Below are positions 25,239 through 34,049 of a stretch of 64,000 bases of DNA, one piece after another. The stretch comes from Amycolatopsis sp. MtRt-6 (lineage in GTDB: Bacteria; Actinomycetota; Actinomycetes; Mycobacteriales; Pseudonocardiaceae). The stretch spans positions 62,001-126,000 of the forward strand of contig NZ_JADWPD010000024.1 in the NCBI RefSeq assembly GCF_017308975.1, given 5' to 3'. Below the pieces are notes generated by a model that saw nothing but the letters and a program-made list of their open reading frames with translations, did not search any database and was not told where the DNA came from. How positions within the stretch are numbered: the first letter of the stretch is position 1; every line of letters starts with the position of its first letter. Both the position numbers and the translations under genes were made by a program.

Positions 25239-26108
25239 TCACAGCAGTCCGACCGCGGTGTCGACGGCCTTGGCGACGTCGCCGTCGTGGGGGTAGAGCA
25301 GCGACCGGCCGACGACCAGGCCCTGCACGGTCGGCTGGGTCAGGGCTCGCTGCCAGGCGGCGAAGGCCGCGTCCGGGTCTTTGACCTCGCCGCCGAGCAG
25401 GACCGCGGGCAGGGTCGAGGAGGCGAGGACGCGCTCCATGTCGTCGACCACGGGGAGCTTGAGCCAGGTGTAGGCCGACGAGCGGCCGAGACCGGCGGCG
25501 ATCGTGATCGACTTGATCACGGCGTCGGGGGAGAGGTCGTTCTGCACACGGCCGTCGACCCACGTCGACAGGAACGGCTCGACCAGCGCGATCAGCTTCC
25601 GGTCGGCCAGGTCGTTGATCGCCTTGGCGGTGTTTTCCAGGACGCCGGGTGTGGCCGGGTCGTCGAGGCAGATCCGGGTCAGGGTTTTGCCGCCGTCGAA
25701 GCGCATCCGCTCGATCGTTTCCGCGTCGTAGCAGGCGAAGCGATCGTCGATTTCGAAGCTCGAGCCGGCCAGCCCGGTGCGGTTCATGGACCCGATGACC
25801 GTCTTGCCGTCGAGCACGCCGAGCAGCAGCAGGTCGTCGATGACGTCCGCGGTGGCGAGGACGCCGGTGACGCCGGGGCGTTCCAGGGCGAGGCACAGCC
25901 GTTCGAGGAGCTCGCCGCGATGGGCCATCGCCGTCGGGTTGCCGCCCACTGCGTTGGCGCCGCGGGCGGGGTGGTCCGCCGCGATGATCATCGTGCGGCC
26001 CTTGTCGTTGAAGGGTGACTCGGCCCGGATGCGGTGCGCGGCCGCCTCGGCGATCGCTTCCGGGGCGTGCACCCGTTGGGCGACGATCCGCCGCAGCACG
26101 TCGGTCAC
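25239..26108 (-). CDS. Cgl0158-type (beta/alpha)8-barrel protein, inositol-linked
   Basis: A 289-residue TIM-barrel protein. I chose GTG 26108 (VTDVLRRIVAQR) because GGGAG lies 7 bp upstream; the in-frame ATG at 26165 falls within the likely promoter. IIAADHPARGANAVGG, GVLATADVIDDLLLLGVLDGKTVIGSMNRTGLAGSSFEIDDRF and LPAVLLGGEVKDPDAAFAAWQRAL resemble the aldolase-like barrel proteins found in actinobacterial myo-inositol clusters (Cgl0158 group). The neighbouring MMSDH and GntR genes fit that setting. The exact reaction is not established. Confidence 0.8.
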   Translation of the reverse strand: MTDVLRRIVAQRVHAPEAIAEAAAHRIRAESPFNDKGRTMIIAADHPARGANAVGGNPTAMAHRGELLERLCLALERPGVTGVLATADVIDDLLLLGVLDGKTVIGSMNRTGLAGSSFEIDDRFACYDAETIERMRFDGGKTLTRICLDDPATPGVLENTAKAINDLADRKLIALVEPFLSTWVDGRVQNDLSPDAVIKSITIAAGLGRSSAYTWLKLPVVDDMERVLASSTLPAVLLGGEVKDPDAAFAAWQRALTQPTVQGLVVGRSLLYPHDGDVAKAVDTAVGLL

Positions 26109-26161
26109 GGTTTCGCTCCCAGCCTGTCGTCGGGACACGCCCTTCGTATCCCTGGTGTCGA

Positions 26162-26203
26162 CCATTCCAGGGGGCTGAGACTTTGTCAAGACATATGGAC
26201 AAC
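26162..26203 (-). promoter_or_regulatory. Promoter with candidate GntR operator
   Basis: On the minus strand TTGACA (26185-26190) and AATGGT (26162-26167) are 17 bp apart, upstream of the start at 26108. The imperfect site TTGTC-N10-GACAA (26184-26203) covers the -35 box. Position suggests binding by the divergent GntR protein. Confidence 0.45.
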
Positions 26204-26245
26204 ACGTCATCCCAACAGGTGGTGTGGAGGCGGTAGGCTCCGGGG

Positions 26246-27022
26246 ATGAGCAAGCCGGACGTCACCTTCGCGGGCTGGGACCCGGGCCGCGACATCGTCT
26301 TGGATCCGGGCAGCCCGGAGCCGCTGTACTTCCAGGTGTCCCGGCAGCTGCACGCCGCGATCGAGGACGGCAGGCTGCCGGCGGGGGCGCGGCTGGGCAA
26401 CGAGGTCGACCTCGCGGCGAGCCTGCGCCTTTCCCGGCCGACGGTCCGCCAGGCGATCCAGACGCTGGTCAACCAGGGCCTGCTCGTGCGGCGGCGCGGG
26501 GTCGGCACCCAGGTGGTCCGCACGAAGGTCGCCCGGCCGCTGCGGCTGAGCAGCCTGTTCGACGACCTCGCCGGGCTGGGCGGCAAACCGGGGTCGGCGG
26601 TGCTGGTCAACCGGGTCGAAGAAGCCTGCGCCGAGGTGGCCGAGCTGCTGGAGGCACCCGGGCTGACGCACGTGCGCCGGCTGAAGCGGCTGCGCTCGGC
26701 CGACGGCGAACCGCTCGCGTTGATGAACAACTACCTGCCCGACGGCGTGCTCGACCCGGCCGACGACGAGCTGCGCGAGCGCGGGCTCTACCAGCTCCTG
26801 CGGTCGGCGGGGGTGCGGCTGCACGCCGCCGAGCAGCAGATCGGCGCGCGGCTCGCGACGGAAGAGGACGCGGAACTGCTACACGAGGAGCCGGGGGCGG
26901 CGCTGCTCACGACGCAGCGGACGACCTACGACGACACCGGGCGGGTGGTCGAATACGGGTGGCACGTGTACCGGGCGTCCCGGTACACGTTCAACCTTTC
27001 GCTGACCAACGGGCCGCAGTAG
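26246..27022 (+). CDS. GntR family regulator (HutC/UTRA type)
   Basis: A 258-residue regulator. Residues 26-90 are the winged helix (PLYFQVSRQLHAAIEDGRLPAGARLGNEVDLAASLRLSRPTVRQAIQTLVNQGLLVRRRGVGTQV). The rest is a UTRA sensor domain (VRRLKRLRSADGEPLALMNNYLPDGVL, ending VEYGWHVYRASRYTFNLSL). UTRA regulators sense sugars or catabolites. It diverges from the barrel protein/MMSDH operon and most likely represses it until inositol or an intermediate appears. Confidence 0.9.
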   Translation: MSKPDVTFAGWDPGRDIVLDPGSPEPLYFQVSRQLHAAIEDGRLPAGARLGNEVDLAASLRLSRPTVRQAIQTLVNQGLLVRRRGVGTQVVRTKVARPLRLSSLFDDLAGLGGKPGSAVLVNRVEEACAEVAELLEAPGLTHVRRLKRLRSADGEPLALMNNYLPDGVLDPADDELRERGLYQLLRSAGVRLHAAEQQIGARLATEEDAELLHEEPGAALLTTQRTTYDDTGRVVEYGWHVYRASRYTFNLSLTNGPQ

Positions 27023-27090
27023 GGCAGCCGCCGCCCGGGGAGGGTGGTGCGGTGGCGCCGAGCCGCTCTCGCGGAACGTCGCCGTTCTGC

Positions 27091-27552
27091 TCAGCGAACG
27101 GCCAGCGGGATCGTGCCCGTCAGGCAGCCGCACCGCTCCGCCGGGCGCACCAGCCGGCTCACGTCGTCGATGATCAGGGCGTCCTCGGCCGCGTGGGGAC
27201 GCGGTGGCAGGAGCATGAACAGCACCTGCCGCTGCCGGTGCGCGGCCGCCAGCCAGGGCTGGGGCGGTTCGGCGAACCGGAAGCCGACCGTGAGGCTGTG
27301 TTCGCCCGCGCGCACCGTCACCGCCGTGGGGCCCGCCGCCAGTTCGACCGCGCACCCGGCCGCCAGTGGCCAGAAGCCGTGCTCCCACTCCCACGTCGTC
27401 GGGACCGCCAGCCCCGCGCGGGCCAGGAGGCCGAGCAGGCGCCGGTGGTCGTCCTCGTAAGCCGGTTGCAGGAGCAGGACCGGGTACGAGTACTCCTCTT
27501 CGTAGACGAGGATGTCGATCTGCCAGCGGGACGGCATCGCCGCGCCGGTCAC
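27091..27552 (-). CDS. Uncharacterised protein coupled to qcrB
   Basis: A 153-residue protein if it starts at GTG 27552, which overlaps the qcrB stop as GTGA; ATG 27537 (MPSRWQIDILVYEEEYSYPVLLLQP) is the alternative. It is a soluble alpha/beta protein with VPTTWEWEHGFWPLAAGCAVELAAG and VLFMLLPPRPHAAEDALIIDDVSRLVRPAERCGC. I do not know the family. The coupling suggests a job linked to the lone cytochrome b, but no domain supports a specific role. Confidence 0.65.
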   Translation of the reverse strand: MTGAAMPSRWQIDILVYEEEYSYPVLLLQPAYEDDHRRLLGLLARAGLAVPTTWEWEHGFWPLAAGCAVELAAGPTAVTVRAGEHSLTVGFRFAEPPQPWLAAAHRQRQVLFMLLPPRPHAAEDALIIDDVSRLVRPAERCGCLTGTIPLAVR

Positions 27553-29174
27553 GGCCGGGCCTGCCCATCTCGCGGTTCGCCGCCGAGGCCCTGGCGCAGC
27601 TGCCCGCGGCGGGCCGCCGCTTCCAGGGCCGCGGTCTCCTCCGGAGGGTCGGGCCGCAGCAGGCTGCCCGGGAGCGCGTGCCCGGCGGCGCCGAGCTTGT
27701 TGGGCTTCTTCGGCACGGGTGCTCCTTGGTAGGTGAGGGCTTTGCCGTCGAGCGGCTGGTGGATCTCGAGGTACGTGCCGGCGGGGGAGCGGGTGATGAT
27801 GCCGGTTTCGATGCCGTGTTCGAGGACTTCGCGGTCTGACCGTTGCAGGGCGAGGCAGACGCGGTAGGTGATCAGGTACGCCACGGGCGGGGCAAGGAGC
27901 AGGCCGATGCGCCCGGCCCAGATGGTGGCGTTGAGCGAGATGTCGAACTCCAGCGCGATGATGTCGTTGAACGACGACAGCGTCAGCACGCCGTACAACG
28001 CCAGCGCCATCATGCCGATGCTCGTGCGCACCGGGACGTCCCGGGCGCGCTGGAGGAGGTTGTGGTGGGCGGTGTCGCCGGACAGGCGGCGTTCGATCCA
28101 CGGGTAGGAGATCAGCGCCACGAAGAGCACGGTCATGCCGACGACGCCGGCGAAGAACGGCTGCGGGATGGTGTGGTTGCCGACGAACAGCTCCCATGGC
28201 GGGTAGACGCGCAGCAGGCCATCGGCGAACCCCATGTACCAGTCGGGCTGGGAGCCGGCGGAGACCTTCGAGGGGTCGTAGGGGCCGTACTTCCACACCG
28301 GGTTGATCTGGAACAGCCCGGACATCAGTGCCAGGATCCCGGTGACGAGCGCGAAGAACGCGCCGCCCTTGAGCGCGAAGACCGGCAGGATCCGGACGCC
28401 GACGACGTTGGTCTCCTTCCGCCGGACGCCGGGGAACTGGGTGTGCTTCTGGTACCAGACCAGCGCGAGGTGGACGCCGACGAGGGCGAGCATGATGCCG
28501 GGGATCAGCAGGATGTGGATCGTGTAGAGCCGGGGGATGATGACGTCGCCGGGGAATTCGCCACCGAAGATCGCCCAGTGCAGCCAGGTTCCGATCACGG
28601 GCAGGGACAGGACGATCCCGGACAGCGTCGCGCGGATGCCGGTGCCGGAGAGCAGGTCGTCGGGCAGAGAGTAGCCGAAGAACCCTTCGAACATGCCCAG
28701 GATCAGCAGCAGCGCGCCGATCACCCAGTTGGCTTCGCGGGGGCGGCGGAAGGCTCCGGTGAAGAAGATCCGGAGCATGTGCACCATCATGGCGGCGACG
28801 AAGATCAGCGCCGCCCAGTGGTGCAGCTGCCGCATGAACAGCCCGCCGCGGACCTCGAACGACAGGTCGAGGGTGGTGGCGAAGGCGCGGGACATCGGGA
28901 CGCCGCGGAGGTTGGGGTAGGCGCCCTGGTAGACGACCTCCTGCATCGAGGGGTCGAAGAACAGCGTCAGGTACACCCCGCTCAGCAGCAGGACCAGGAA
29001 GCTGTAGAGCGCCACTTCGCCGAGCAGGAACGACCAGTGGGTGGGGAAGACCTTGTTGAACTGGTGCCGCAGCCCGGCGGCCGCGTGCAGCCGGCGGTCG
29101 GCCGCATCGGCCGCCGAGGCGGCCGCCCGGGTGGCGCGGCCCGGCCCGCGGGTGGGGGCGGGAACGTGGCTCAT
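27549..29174 (-). CDS. qcrB: Cytochrome bc1 complex cytochrome b subunit (stand-alone QcrB)
   Basis: A 541-residue multi-helix cytochrome b. Haem-ligand His pairs lie in MRQLHHWAALIFVAAMMVHMLRIF and in LYTIHILLIPGIMLALVGVHLALVW. The Qo-site motif reads PDWY, the usual actinobacterial form of PEWY. The C-terminal extension after the last helices is typical of actinobacterial QcrB. The main locus should be qcrCAB beside ctaE; here neither qcrA nor qcrC is adjacent, so this is an extra copy. A SigB-type promoter precedes it. Confidence 0.93.
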   Translation of the reverse strand: MSHVPAPTRGPGRATRAAASAADAADRRLHAAAGLRHQFNKVFPTHWSFLLGEVALYSFLVLLLSGVYLTLFFDPSMQEVVYQGAYPNLRGVPMSRAFATTLDLSFEVRGGLFMRQLHHWAALIFVAAMMVHMLRIFFTGAFRRPREANWVIGALLLILGMFEGFFGYSLPDDLLSGTGIRATLSGIVLSLPVIGTWLHWAIFGGEFPGDVIIPRLYTIHILLIPGIMLALVGVHLALVWYQKHTQFPGVRRKETNVVGVRILPVFALKGGAFFALVTGILALMSGLFQINPVWKYGPYDPSKVSAGSQPDWYMGFADGLLRVYPPWELFVGNHTIPQPFFAGVVGMTVLFVALISYPWIERRLSGDTAHHNLLQRARDVPVRTSIGMMALALYGVLTLSSFNDIIALEFDISLNATIWAGRIGLLLAPPVAYLITYRVCLALQRSDREVLEHGIETGIITRSPAGTYLEIHQPLDGKALTYQGAPVPKKPNKLGAAGHALPGSLLRPDPPEETAALEAAARRGQLRQGLGGEPRDGQARP

Positions 29175-29212
29175 GGGCTTCTCCCCGTGGAGTCGGCGAC
29201 CGTCAGCCGTGC

Positions 29213-29237
29213 GTACCCGGGCCTGCCCGCGACAACC
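29213..29237 (-). promoter_or_regulatory. SigB/SigF-type promoter of qcrB
   Basis: On the minus strand GGTT (29234-29237), 15 bp, GGGTAC (29213-29218). The -10 box lies 38 bp before the ATG at 29174. It matches the GNNT-N14-16-GGGTA(C/T) form known for Streptomyces SigB. Confidence 0.6.
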
Positions 29238-29258
29238 CCGGTTCTTCCCGGACGCCGA

Positions 29259-29822
29259 TCAGCGGCGCCGCAGCACCTTCCGGACCGCCGAATACGCCAG
29301 CCCCGCCGCCAGGACCCACGGGCCCGCGACGATGATCGGGTCCACCAGGTGGTGCTTGACGTCCGCGCGCTTCTTGCCCACCCGTGACGAGAAACCGTGC
29401 CGGGTGAACTCGCTCAGCACGCCGGTCTCGGTGATCGGGTTGTCCGGGCGCAGCGTGGCGAACGAGCGCAGGTGGCTCTCCCAGGCGTCCACCCGGTCGG
29501 CCGCCAGCAGGAGCAGCCAGTGCGCGGCCCGCCCTTCGCTGTACTTCCGGTAGGAAAACCGGCGCAGGGCACCGGAAAGGCCCTTCGGCGGGCACGACGT
29601 CCCGAAGACCGGGGTCAGGAACTCGTGCTCGATCGAGCGTTCCCGCGGCCACTTCTCCGGCTGCCGCTCGGGGAAGTCCCAGCCGGGCCGGTCGTCCTGC
29701 CACCGCAGCTTCGGCACCGACGGCCGGTTCTTCGGGTCGAGGTCCGCGCCCCAGCCCGGGATCCGCGCGCGCAGGCTGTCGCTCGGCTCGGCGATCGGCG
29801 GCCGCTCCGACGTGTACGTCAT
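29259..29822 (-). CDS. Uncharacterised partner of the zinc alcohol dehydrogenase
   Basis: A 187-residue protein 13 bp downstream of the dehydrogenase gene on the same strand, probably co-transcribed. The N-terminal half is Pro/Asp-rich (SLRARIPGWGADLDPKNRPSVPKLRWQDDRPGWDFPERQPEKWPRERSIEHEFLTPVFGTSCPPKGLSG). A compact middle follows (RKYSEGRAAHWLLLLAADRVDAWESHLRSFATLRPDNPITETGVLSEFTRHG), then one C-terminal hydrophobic helix (IIVAGPWVLAAGLAYSAVRKV). I do not recognise a domain; it looks like a membrane-attached accessory protein. Confidence 0.7.
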   Translation of the reverse strand: MTYTSERPPIAEPSDSLRARIPGWGADLDPKNRPSVPKLRWQDDRPGWDFPERQPEKWPRERSIEHEFLTPVFGTSCPPKGLSGALRRFSYRKYSEGRAAHWLLLLAADRVDAWESHLRSFATLRPDNPITETGVLSEFTRHGFSSRVGKKRADVKHHLVDPIIVAGPWVLAAGLAYSAVRKVLRRR

Positions 29823-29835
29823 GGTCGTTCCTTCC

Positions 29836-30974
29836 TCAGACGACGATGAGCGGCTTGATGCAGCCGTCCAGCTTGGCGGAGAAGATGTGGTAGCCCTCCG
29901 CGATGTGCTCCAGCGGGATGCGGTGGGTGACGATGTCGCTCGGCTTGAGGTAGCCGTTGCGGATGTGCTCGAACAGCCGTGGCCACTGCCGCTTCACCGG
30001 GCACTGGTTCATCCGCAGCGTGAGGCCCTTGTTGAGCGCGTCGCCGAACTTGACGGCGCTGAACATCGGGCCGTAGGCGCCCATCACCGAGATGGTGCCG
30101 CCCTTGCGGACGCCGTCGATGCACCAGTTGAGGGCCACCGGCGAACCGCCCTGCAGCTTCAGCTTGGCCGAGGTGACGTGCTGGGTGAGGTTGCCGTCGG
30201 CCTCCGCCCCCACCGCGTCGATGGCGACGTCGGCGCCGAGGTGCCCGGTGAGTTTCTTGAGGTGCACGACGATGTCGTCGTATTCGGTGAAGTTGTACGT
30301 CTCGGCGTGGGCGAAGGTGCGGGCCTTCTCCAGGCGGTTCTCCAGGTGGTCGATGACGATCACCCGGCCCGCGCCCATCAGCCACGCCGACTTCGCCGCG
30401 AACAGGCCCACCGGACCGGCGCCGAACACCACGACGACGTCGCCCTCGGTGATTTCGCCGAGCTGGGCGCCGAAGTAGCCGGTGGCGAGCGCGTCGGTGA
30501 GGAGCACGGCGTCTTCGTCGTCCAGCCAGTCCGGGATCACCGCCGGGCCCACGTCGGCGAACGGCACCCGGACGAACTCGGCCTGCCCGCCGTCGTAGCC
30601 GCCGCAGGTGTGGGAGTAGCCGTAGATGCCGCCGACGGCGGTGGCGTTCGGGTTGACGTTGTGGCAGTTGGAGTACAGCCCGCGCGCGCAGAACCAGCAC
30701 GTGCCGCAGTAGACGTTGAAGGGCACCATGACACGGTCACCGCGCTTGAGGTTCCGGACGCCGGAGCCGACTTCCTCGACCACGCCGATGAACTCGTGGC
30801 CGAAGGTCATGCCGACCCGGGTGTCCGGCATCATGCCGTGGTACAGGTGCAGGTCCGAACCGCAGATCGCGGCCAGCGTCACCCGGACGATCGCGTCACC
30901 GGGGTGTTCGATCGCCGGGATGTCCTTCTCTTCGACACGGATCTTGTAGGGCCGCGGTACACCATCGCACGCAC
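29836..30974 (-). CDS. Zinc-dependent alcohol dehydrogenase, N-terminal frameshift
   Basis: The body, open from GTG 30882, is a complete MDR enzyme: CGSDLHLYHG and FGHEFIGVVEEVG (catalytic zinc), CGTCWFCARGLYSNC (structural zinc) and VVVVFGAGPVGLFAAKSA (Rossmann). The natural start is GTG 30974 (VRAMVYRGP) behind AAGGAGG, but one C is missing in a C-run at 30949-30951 (three where four keep the frame). Restoring it gives VYRGPYKIRVEEKDIPAIEHPGDAIVRVTLAAICGSD. This is either a real mutation that removes the first GroES strands or a sequencing slip. The family oxidises small alcohols or formaldehyde adducts with NAD. Confidence 0.8.
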
Positions 30975-31001
30975 AGCGCCTCCTTCCGACGGGTCGTCGG
31001 C

Positions 31002-31026
31002 ATACCCGGGCGCACCGCGGCTAACC
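31002..31026 (-). promoter_or_regulatory. SigB/SigF-type promoter of the zinc alcohol dehydrogenase
   Basis: GGTT (31023-31026), 15 bp, GGGTAT (31002-31007) on the minus strand, 27 bp before the GTG at 30974. It overlaps the stop codon of the upstream hydrolase gene. Confidence 0.6.
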
Positions 31027-31719
31027 GCCGGCGAACTCCGTGATCAACGCCGAAGTCGCGCCGCCGGATCGGGCGGGGAACGTGTGCGCGCCCGGGACCG
31101 TGACGAGCTCGCCGTCCGCCGCGGCGGCGAGGGAGCGGGCCCACGGCTCGGGGCTCAGCGTGTCCCGGCGGCCGCGCACGACGAGGACGGGGCAGGTCAG
31201 CAGGGGCATCGCTCGTTCCGGTGCGTCGTGCTGGGCCGAGCGGATCATCCGCAGCAGCCGGCGGGGGCCGGCGCGGATGTAGTGCGGGACGGTGCCGGGC
31301 AGCGCGGACGGCGATTCGTGGACGACGTCGGCCAGGAACGCCGCGGCCAAGGGGCCGAGGCGGCGCAGCTCGGGTGGGAACGTCGGTCCGGCGAGCACCA
31401 GCGCGTGGACGAGGTCCGGGCGCCGGACCGCGACGGCGACGGCGGCCTGCGCGGCGGTCGAGTGTCCGAAAAGGACGGAGGGCTGGTCGAGCCAGGAGGC
31501 GACGGCGGCGGCGATCGCGTCGATTTCCGGCTCGCATGCGAGCGGACCGGGCCCGCCGAAGCCGGGCACGTCGAGCAGGTGGGCGCGCGTGGCCGCGGCG
31601 CAGCCGTGCAGCGTGTCGGCGAGGTAGCCGGGCGCGCCGAGGCCCGGCAGGAGGACGACCGGGGGACGGCCCGGGCGTCCGGTGCCGGCGGACCGGGCGC
31701 GCAGGCAGCTGGTGGACAT
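31021..31719 (-). CDS. Alpha/beta hydrolase
   Basis: A 232-residue protein if it starts at ATG 31719 (MSTSCLRARSAG); GTG 31755 would add 12 residues and neither has a clear ribosome-binding site. VVLLPGLGAPGYL (oxyanion), FGHSTAAQAAVAVAV (nucleophile elbow GHSTA), VLVVRGRRDTLSP (acid region) and GAHTFPARSGG (His) are in the expected order. It is short for the fold, with a small cap. The substrate is unknown. It lies between the stressosome operon and the dehydrogenase. Confidence 0.75.
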   Translation of the reverse strand: MSTSCLRARSAGTGRPGRPPVVLLPGLGAPGYLADTLHGCAAATRAHLLDVPGFGGPGPLACEPEIDAIAAAVASWLDQPSVLFGHSTAAQAAVAVAVRRPDLVHALVLAGPTFPPELRRLGPLAAAFLADVVHESPSALPGTVPHYIRAGPRRLLRMIRSAQHDAPERAMPLLTCPVLVVRGRRDTLSPEPWARSLAAAADGELVTVPGAHTFPARSGGATSALITEFAGG

Positions 31720-31785
31720 CGAGGGCGGGATACCCGGGACCCGCCGCCCCCACACGGAGCTTTCCCGCGAAAGTGCCTGCCTGGG

Positions 31786-32976
31786 TTACCGAGCCGGCGT
31801 GCGGCGCAGGGCCAGGACCACCGTGTCGTCGGCGTGCAGGACCACGTCGTGCATCCGGGTCACCAGCTCGCGGGGCAGGTCCGCCACCGGGGTCGTGCGC
31901 CCGGCCGCGGCCTGCGCCAGGAGCCGGGTCTGGCCTTCGCCGATGTCCTTGCGGCTCTCCACCAGGCCGTCGGTGTAGAGCAGCACCGTGTCGCCCTCGG
32001 CCAGGACCACGTCGGCCAGCTCGCGGCTGCCCGGGTCCGGGAAGCCGACTCCGCGGCCCGCCACCGGGGGCGGCAGCAGCCGGGCCGGCCCGGCGGCCGT
32101 GACCAGCACGGGCTCCGGGTGACCGCCGTTCGCGAACCGGGTCCGGCCGGTCGCCGGGTTGACGCGGGCGAGCAGGACCGTGGCCATCAAGCCCGGCTCG
32201 ATCGCGGCCAGGGTGCGGGAGGCGTGCGCGATCAGGTCCCGGAACGGGTGCCCCTCCAGGGCGAGCGTGCGGATCGCGTGGGTGACGGTGAGGGCGTGCC
32301 GGGTCGAGGTGACTCCGTGGCCGACCGCGTCGACCAGGGTCACGTGGAGCTGCCCGTCGGGCAGGACGAACCAGTCGTAGAGATCGCCGCCGGTCGGGGA
32401 GTCCTGGTCGGTCGGCGAGTAGTGGACCGCCAGCTCCAGGCCGGGCACGGCGGGCGGGCGCGGGCGCAGCGCGTCCTCCAGCTCGCGGAAGATGGCCGCG
32501 TGCGCGCGGCGGAGCTGCTCGTCCCGCTGCTCCAGCTCGACGTACATCGCCAGCACGCCGCTGTTGGTCTCCGCGAGCTCGTGCTTGAGGTTCCGTTGCT
32601 CGTGGGCCAGGGTGTCGGCGCGGGCGACCAGCGCGAGCATCTCTTCGCGCGTTGCCCGGTCGTCGTCGGGGTCGGCCGGGGCCGCGGGCCCGCCGCCGCC
32701 GAGGTGCCAGGTCAGCGTCTCGCCGTCGCCGCGCTCGGGCAGCAGCGGCAGGGCGTCGCGGCTGCCCTGGCTCACCGCGTGCGCCAGCCGCACGGTGACC
32801 GCGAGCCGCCGGTCCGAAGCCGCCGTGGCCACGTCCACGGTTTCGCCCGCGGTCAGGGCGGGCTCGGCGAGCAGGGTCACGGCGAGCACGAGCCGCCCGC
32901 GGTCGTCGGCGGCCACGCCGGCCTCGGTACAGGCGGTGCGGAGCCGGTGCCGGATCCTCGCCAGGTCGGGGCGCAT
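31786..32976 (-). CDS. PP2C-type (SpoIIE domain) phosphatase, stressosome operon
   Basis: A 396-residue protein. Residues 1-110 are a divergent N-terminal domain (possibly ATPase-like). Residues about 113-165 form a coiled coil (EEMLALVARADTLAHEQRNLKHELAETNSGVLAMYVELEQRDEQLRRAHA). The C-terminal half is the phosphatase with metal Asp residues in TGGDLYDWF, VDAVGHG and DDTVVLAL. RsbU-like enzymes of this layout dephosphorylate an anti-anti-sigma factor when an RsbT-type partner binds the N-terminal region. It is the last gene of the marR-rsbRST run, its start touching the stop of the previous gene. Confidence 0.88.
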   Translation of the reverse strand: MRPDLARIRHRLRTACTEAGVAADDRGRLVLAVTLLAEPALTAGETVDVATAASDRRLAVTVRLAHAVSQGSRDALPLLPERGDGETLTWHLGGGGPAAPADPDDDRATREEMLALVARADTLAHEQRNLKHELAETNSGVLAMYVELEQRDEQLRRAHAAIFRELEDALRPRPPAVPGLELAVHYSPTDQDSPTGGDLYDWFVLPDGQLHVTLVDAVGHGVTSTRHALTVTHAIRTLALEGHPFRDLIAHASRTLAAIEPGLMATVLLARVNPATGRTRFANGGHPEPVLVTAAGPARLLPPPVAGRGVGFPDPGSRELADVVLAEGDTVLLYTDGLVESRKDIGEGQTRLLAQAAAGRTTPVADLPRELVTRMHDVVLHADDTVVLALRRTPAR

Positions 32977-34049
32977 CAGGCGGACCGGTCCGCGGTCAGG
33001 GCGAGCATGGCGGCGTCGTCGCGGGCGTTCCGGTGCCGGTGGGCGAGGTCCGCGGCGAGCAACAGCAGGTCGGGCACCCGGCCGGGGACGCGCCAGCCGG
33101 TGCCGACGCCGTCGGTGTGCAGCACGACGACGTCGTCTTCGGCCAGCTCCAGGTGCCGGACCGGTGCCGACGGCAGCGTGAACCCGACGATGCCGGGGGT
33201 GGACAGCAGCAGCCGGGACGGCCCGCCGCCGAGGGTCGCGCCGCCGACGTTGCCGACGCCGCAGAACTCCAGCCGCCGCGGCGCGATCCGCATGAGCGCG
33301 ACCGCCGCGCCGCGGGTCGTGCGCAGCGCGCGGTGCATGGTCGTGAGCTGGTGCGGCAGCGGGCGGTCCGGGTTCTCGGCGAACACGCGCACCGCGGCGT
33401 CCGCGGCCTCGGCGGCGTCGGGTCCGTGGCCGAGCCCGTCGGCGACGACGGCGGTCCGGCTGCCGGTGACGTCGGCCAGCGCGAGGGCGTCACCGCAGTA
33501 CTCCTCGCCGTCGCGGGCCAGGCGGAAGTGCCCGATCGCGCGGCGGGCCGGCGGCGCGGCCGGGTCGAGCAGGCGGGCGGCGGCGAGGGTGCCGGCCGCG
33601 GGGGAGGACGTGATCCGGAACTCGGTCGCCATCCGCCGCACCGCGCCCAGGCCGGTGCCCAGGGTGGCGGTGGTCGTGTTGCCGTCGAGCAGCCAGTGGT
33701 CGAGGTCGGCCATGCCGGGGCCGTCGTCGGCGGCCAGCACGTCGACGCCGCGCGCTTCGCCGCCCGGACCCCCGAACAGCGACTGTGACAACCGGGGCCT
33801 TGCCCCGGGCCGGGGGCTTTCGCCACCCGGACCCCCGAAAAGCGACTGTTGCACGAACACCGAGCCACCCCCGGCGTGCTTGGCGATGTTGCCGGCGAGC
33901 TCGGCCGCCACCACCGCGGCGCGGTCGGCGGGTTCGCCCGCGAGCCCGGCCTCGTACGCGGTTTCGCGTGCGACGCGGGCGGCGGCGTACCCGGCGCTGG
34001 GGTGGTCGACGCGGATCCGGCGCGTCAGGCCGGCGACGGTCGCGGTCAT
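32976..34049 (-). CDS. Anti-sigma-type ATPase fused to a PP2C phosphatase (RsbX-like)
   Basis: A 357-residue fusion. Residues 1-160 are an RsbW/RsbT-like HATPase (AELAGNIAKHAGG, ADDGPGMADL, GTGLGAVRRMATEF); residues 175-350 a SpoIIE phosphatase (EEYCGDALALAD, VADGLGHGPDAAEA, ARDDAAMLAL). This arrangement is common for stressosome feedback phosphatases in actinobacteria and fits RsbX, which resets RsbR and RsbS. Residues 68-98 are odd: SLFGGPGGE occurs twice, 21 residues apart, forming an insert inside the ATPase fold. It overlaps rsbT by 4 bp. Confidence 0.88.
   Translation of the reverse strand: MTATVAGLTRRIRVDHPSAGYAAARVARETAYEAGLAGEPADRAAVVAAELAGNIAKHAGGGSVFVQQSLFGGPGGESPRPGARPRLSQSLFGGPGGEARGVDVLAADDGPGMADLDHWLLDGNTTTATLGTGLGAVRRMATEFRITSSPAAGTLAAARLLDPAAPPARRAIGHFRLARDGEEYCGDALALADVTGSRTAVVADGLGHGPDAAEAADAAVRVFAENPDRPLPHQLTTMHRALRTTRGAAVALMRIAPRRLEFCGVGNVGGATLGGGPSRLLLSTPGIVGFTLPSAPVRHLELAEDDVVVLHTDGVGTGWRVPGRVPDLLLLAADLAHRHRNARDDAAMLALTADRSA
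33759..33849. repeat. In-frame 28-bp direct repeat inside the phosphatase fusion gene
   Basis: Copies at 33759-33786 and 33822-33849 differ at two positions and are 63 bp (21 codons) apart. The spacer contains an inverted repeat CCGGGG/CCCCGG. Both copies are translated. Confidence 0.7.
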
